A DNA stretch of 47,206 bases from Candidatus Thermochlorobacter aerophilus. GTDB lineage: Bacteria > Bacteroidota > Chlorobiia > Chlorobiales > Thermochlorobacteraceae. Shown here piece by piece: positions 44,079-47,206 of this stretch (position 1 is its first letter; every line of letters starts with the position of its first letter). The notes beneath the pieces were generated by a model, which was not told the DNA's origin, made no database searches, and saw nothing but the letters and a program-made list of their open reading frames with translations. The stretch covers positions 70,038-117,243 of the forward strand of contig PHFL01000068.1 of assembly GCA_002794105.1 (NCBI GenBank). Direction: 5' to 3'. The position numbers and the translations under genes were made by a program.

Positions 44079-45437
44079 ATGGTTAAAATTCTTATCGTAG
44101 ATGACGAAAAAAATACACGCGATGCCTTGCGCGATGGGCTTCAAAAACCCGATGAGCGCAAAATTTACACCGCTGAAAATGCTCGTGAAGCCTTGCGCAT
44201 TCTCGCCGAAGAAGAGCTCGATTTGGTCATTACCGACCTGAAAATTCCTGACAGCGATGGCGTCAAGCTGCTCAAAGATGTCAAGAAGCACGACCCCAAC
44301 ATCGTAGTGATTGTCATGACGGCATACGGCACAGTAGATACGGCGGTTGCCGCCATCAAGCTGGGCGCCTACGACTACATTCAGAAGCCCTTTCGCATGG
44401 GCGATATTCGGCGCTTGGTTTCGCGTGCGCTCGAGACCCGACTGCTTCTAATGGAAAATGCCAAACTCCGCCAGCAACTTGGTGCAAAGTGCGCACCGAA
44501 AAACATCATTGGCTTCAGCCCACTTTTCCGCGACATCATGTCGACCGTCGAAAAAGTTGCACCGTCGCGTGCAACCGTTTTGCTCTTGGGCGAAAGCGGC
44601 ACTGGCAAAGAAGTCATTGCTCGCGCTTTGCATGAAATGAGCGGTCGGCGCGATAAGCCTTTCGTCAAAGTCAATTGCGGTGCCCTGCCCGATTCACTTT
44701 TGGAATCTGAACTTTTCGGGTATGAAAAAGGTGCCTTCACTAACGCTATACGGCAGAAAAAAGGTCGTTTTGAATTGGCACATGGCGGCACCATTTTCTT
44801 GGATGAAATTGCCGATATGCCAACGCCGCTGCAAGTCAAATTGCTGCGCATCTTGCAAGATGGCGAATTTGAACGCTTAGGTGGTGAAGAAACCATCAAA
44901 GTCGATGTTCGGGTCATTGCCGCCACAAACAAAGACATCGATAAAGAAATTGAGCAAGGTCGATTCCGTGAAGACCTCTACTACCGACTTAATGTGATTA
45001 AAATCAAACTTCCGCCGCTTCGTCAGCGCCAAGATGACATCATTCCTTTGGCTCAACACTTTCTGGAAAAGTATGCACTGCTCAATGCCAAATCCATCAA
45101 AGGAATTTCACCTGAAGCGGCACGACTCCTTGAGGGCTACCACTGGCGTGGCAATGTGCGCGAGCTGGAAAATGTCATTGAGCGTGCTGTAGTGCTGTGT
45201 TCAGGCGATACTATCCAAAAAGAGCACTTGCCTGATTACATCACCGGACAAGACAGCACCAAGGTTGTGTCGTTTCGCATTGGCACCACTTTAGAAGAAA
45301 TCGAGGAAGTGATGATTGCCCGCACGCTTGAAGCCACGGGCGGAAGCAAGGAAGAAGCCGCACGACTTTTGGGCATTGGTGTCGCCACGCTTTACCGCAA
45401 ACTCAAAGACCATTCAGAATCAGCAACGCAAGACTAA
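44079..45437 (+). CDS. Sigma-54-dependent NtrC-family response regulator
   Basis: The ATG at 44079 gives 452 residues. The receiver has VDDE, acceptor Asp53 in VITDLKIPDSDG and Lys in YIQKPF. The AAA+ domain has Walker A GESGTGKE, the sigma-54 loop written GAFTNA (usual GAFTGA), Walker B GGTIFLDEIADM, and arginine-finger region GRFREDLYYRLNV. A Fis-type helix-turn-helix ends the protein (GGSKEEAARLLGIGVATLYRKL). It activates transcription from sigma-54 promoters when phosphorylated by the kinase just upstream. Targets are unknown; no clear sigma-54 promoter was found in the flanking gaps. Confidence 0.94.
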   Translation: MVKILIVDDEKNTRDALRDGLQKPDERKIYTAENAREALRILAEEELDLVITDLKIPDSDGVKLLKDVKKHDPNIVVIVMTAYGTVDTAVAAIKLGAYDYIQKPFRMGDIRRLVSRALETRLLLMENAKLRQQLGAKCAPKNIIGFSPLFRDIMSTVEKVAPSRATVLLLGESGTGKEVIARALHEMSGRRDKPFVKVNCGALPDSLLESELFGYEKGAFTNAIRQKKGRFELAHGGTIFLDEIADMPTPLQVKLLRILQDGEFERLGGEETIKVDVRVIAATNKDIDKEIEQGRFREDLYYRLNVIKIKLPPLRQRQDDIIPLAQHFLEKYALLNAKSIKGISPEAARLLEGYHWRGNVRELENVIERAVVLCSGDTIQKEHLPDYITGQDSTKVVSFRIGTTLEEIEEVMIARTLEATGGSKEEAARLLGIGVATLYRKLKDHSESATQD

Positions 45438-45473
45438 TAACCCTACACTTTCTCGCCATGTAGCTTGCACATA

Positions 45474-46781
45474 CTAACGAATGCGATTTCTCGAATCCCA
45501 CTCTGGGCGCAGCAACCGGTAATTACCAAACCCAGAGACATCGACAAAAATCAGGCGTAGGTTGTGCTGTTGATACTCCCAAATCTCATACGGACGCTGA
45601 TTCATCATTGGCGGCTGACGCTCAATGACGTCTGGCATGCCATACTTGACAAAAATTCTGCCCATGTCCGTTCGCCAGCCTTCCGCATAACTTGAAAAAT
45701 TCTGGTTTGCATACTCAATGCGTGAGTAGTATTCCAATTGAAGCTCATTTTCTTCTGTACCAGGCGAGGGGTCATATCTCTTCCAAAATTCATTGAACAG
45801 CCTGACCTTTTCTTCATGCGTTTTGGCTTCACGCATCTTAGAGATTTCTTCCCAAGTTGCAATATACTCCAGCTGTTCAATGGCTTTATCAATATCCTGA
45901 ATTAGAAACGATGCGCCTTGCACACGCACCAAAAACACAATGCTGGATTCATCAATTATGCGCTGATTTTTGTCCTCTATGCCAATCGTCAGCAGATAGT
46001 CTCCCCCCTTGATTTTCTGACTACTCAGCGTATCTAAAACTCGTGTCTGTCTACCTGCAGGGGTCAAGGTTCTGCGATAGGTGTCAATAACTTGCTCGCG
46101 ACGTGTTCGCTGCGTGATGGTGTATTTCAGCGTGAGCGTCTCGTATTTTTCTGCATTGTAGACTTCGTAATACACTTGCGGACCGACCTCTTTTGAGGAA
46201 AGCGCTACCACTGACGAGAGATTTGGCGAGTATTCTACTCTGCCAGCCGTGTCAAATTCGGTTCGCACTATCATGATTGAAGATATGCTGGGCTCTTCTC
46301 GCTTGAAGTTTTTTACACTAATGCTACGGCGTTGCTCGGAACTGCGTCCCGATTCCTTGTCTCTGAACTGAATTACGGCTGTATAATTCCCTGGCGGTAG
46401 ATTTACATTGAAACTCATCTCTCGCGCCAAATCTTTTGAAATCGTCTGGGCATATTTTGTTGTGCTCACCGTATCCGTCCAGAGCTTTTCACAGACCATT
46501 GCTCCTCTACTGTCAAGGAAACTTGCCACGATTTCATACATGGCTGTAAAAGTCTCTCTCTGCTTGAGAAATGTCAGCTTGGAGTATTTGACGCGCACAT
46601 AGAGCGTCAGTGAGCTTTCTCCATTTTCGCCTTGAAAGTTAAAGAGGTTGGCTTCAAAGTCAGGCTGGCTTTGCATGTTGCTTGTGCGACTTTGCGCCAT
46701 ACTGACGCCTGATAGGGCAATCATCCATATCCCCAAGATGCACAACCCTTTCGCCCACCATTTTACAAGTCTGTCTTTCAT
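45474..46781 (-). CDS. GWxTD domain-containing exported protein
   Basis: The 435 residues begin with a signal peptide (LCILGIWMIALSGVSMAQS). Beta-rich domains follow (about 40-270). The C-terminal domain carries the family name motif as EGWRTDMGRIFVKYGMPDV, with YEIWEYQQHNLRLIFVDVSG and a final LRPEWDSR. GWxTD proteins are common in Bacteroidetes/Chlorobi and related phyla, and their function is unknown. A TAATTTTG element (46816-46823, minus strand), 35 bases before the ATG, fits the TAnnTTTG -7 consensus. Confidence 0.9.
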   Translation of the reverse strand: MKDRLVKWWAKGLCILGIWMIALSGVSMAQSRTSNMQSQPDFEANLFNFQGENGESSLTLYVRVKYSKLTFLKQRETFTAMYEIVASFLDSRGAMVCEKLWTDTVSTTKYAQTISKDLAREMSFNVNLPPGNYTAVIQFRDKESGRSSEQRRSISVKNFKREEPSISSIMIVRTEFDTAGRVEYSPNLSSVVALSSKEVGPQVYYEVYNAEKYETLTLKYTITQRTRREQVIDTYRRTLTPAGRQTRVLDTLSSQKIKGGDYLLTIGIEDKNQRIIDESSIVFLVRVQGASFLIQDIDKAIEQLEYIATWEEISKMREAKTHEEKVRLFNEFWKRYDPSPGTEENELQLEYYSRIEYANQNFSSYAEGWRTDMGRIFVKYGMPDVIERQPPMMNQRPYEIWEYQQHNLRLIFVDVSGFGNYRLLRPEWDSRNRIR

Positions 46782-46815
46782 ATTCCCACTGCCTATGCTT
46801 TTGATGGAAAATTTG

Positions 46816-46823
46816 CAAAATTA
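46816..46823 (-). promoter_or_regulatory. Possible -7 element of the GWxTD gene
   Basis: TAATTTTG, read on the minus strand, fits TAnnTTTG and would give a leader of about 28 bases. The matching -33 TTTG is not at 19 bases (a TTG sits at 15), so the call is tentative. Confidence 0.35.
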
Positions 46824-46871
46824 TCTACACTTTCAACCCAACACTTCGCCCTTCCAGCACTATCGTGTGAG

Positions 46872-47206
46872 TTACTGCACCTTGCTTGGAAAATCCACAC
46901 GAATCGTTAGTCTTTCACTACCACGCTTTACGATAATTTCTACGCTGTCGCCCGGCTTTGTTTCGCGAATTGCCTCCGTATAGTCGTAGATATTGCGAAT
47001 CGGACGCGAGCCAAATTGCACAATGATGTCTCCAGCTCTTAGCCCGCTTTTTTCCGCCAAGCTCCCTTCACGCACGCCATCCAGCTCGACTCCCTCTACC
47101 TCTTTGGCATAATTTGGAATCGTTCCCAGCGAGACTCGAAAGCCACCCGACCTCGAGCGCGACGCCATTGCCAGACTATCTGCCACAGCTTTGGTAAATG
47201 TCAGGC
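46872..47206 (-). CDS. PDZ-containing C-terminus of a probable M28-family peptidase (cut by window end)
   Basis: The frame is open from the window edge to the stop at 46872 and includes a PDZ domain with VSLGTIPNYAKEVEGVEL, VREGSLAEKSGLRAGDIIVQFG and IRNIYDYTEAIRETKPGDSVEI. This arrangement (LGTIPxYxxEVxGVxLxGVR) is the type found at the end of M28 aminopeptidases in this lineage, and the preceding LTFTKAVADSLAMASR fits. The peptidase domain itself is outside the window, so that identification is inferred. It lies upstream of the GWxTD gene on the same strand with a 90-base gap. Confidence 0.7.
   Translation of the reverse strand, partial: LTFTKAVADSLAMASRSRSGGFRVSLGTIPNYAKEVEGVELDGVREGSLAEKSGLRAGDIIVQFGSRPIRNIYDYTEAIRETKPGDSVEIIVKRGSERLTIRVDFPSKVQ

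Overview
The window is densely coding DNA, with no gap above about 250 bases. It most likely comes from a chlorophototrophic member of the Chlorobi/Bacteroidetes lineage, related to Chloroherpeton or 'Thermochlorobacter'-type Chlorobi. Three bacteriochlorophyll genes point to this: bciB (8-vinyl reductase, cyanobacterial/Chloroherpeton type), bchD and a bchH-family gene. Three other signs agree: a type IX secretion (T9SS type A) C-terminal signal on a secreted esterase, a GWxTD-domain protein, and a promoter that fits the Bacteroidetes pattern TTTG-N19-TAnnTTTG. The species assignment is inference; no rRNA or marker set is present.

Layout. 1-7.1 kb: tail of an unidentified + strand gene, then dapB, tRNA-Ser(GGA), and a minus-strand run of prolyl oligopeptidase, recN and an M61 peptidase with a PDZ domain. 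7.3-15 kb: DUF429 protein, outer-membrane barrel, bciB, a hairpin-rich intergenic repeat, a T9SS-exported esterase, a small secreted protein, a class-V aminotransferase-like protein and a DegT-type aminotransferase. 15-20.7 kb: minus-strand operon bchD-trpG/pabA-oligopeptidase B, and a divergent lone OppD-type ATPase. 20.7-25 kb: two sensor kinases in tandem, the first with two degenerate receiver domains and an exact 49-residue coiled-coil duplication. 25-29.2 kb: a small membrane protein and an alpha/beta hydrolase facing a bchH-family gene. That gene is frameshifted and lacks the last third of the protein; directly downstream is an unannotated 54-residue membrane-protein ORF. 29.4-33 kb: a 1168-residue metallopeptidase-like/beta-propeller/outer-membrane-barrel fusion. 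33-41.3 kb: surface-polysaccharide genes (hldA, an inositol-phosphatase-family enzyme, a Wzc-like tyrosine kinase, a flippase-like protein, a frameshifted GT2) and a sodium:solute symporter. 41.4-47.2 kb: ATP-grasp ligase, PAS histidine kinase and NtrC-type regulator in one operon, then a GWxTD protein and the PDZ-containing end of a probable M28 peptidase, cut by the window edge.

The pigment genes supply magnesium insertion (BchD with a BchH-like subunit; BchI is not here) and 8-vinyl reduction. The 33-39.6 kb block would make and export heptose-containing or other envelope polysaccharide. Both frameshifts (bchH, GT2) are repaired by removing one A from an A5 run, so sequencing or assembly error must be excluded before either gene is called broken. 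The missing C-terminus of bchH cannot be explained that way and is the strongest anomaly. No IS element, CRISPR array, phage gene or rRNA was seen.
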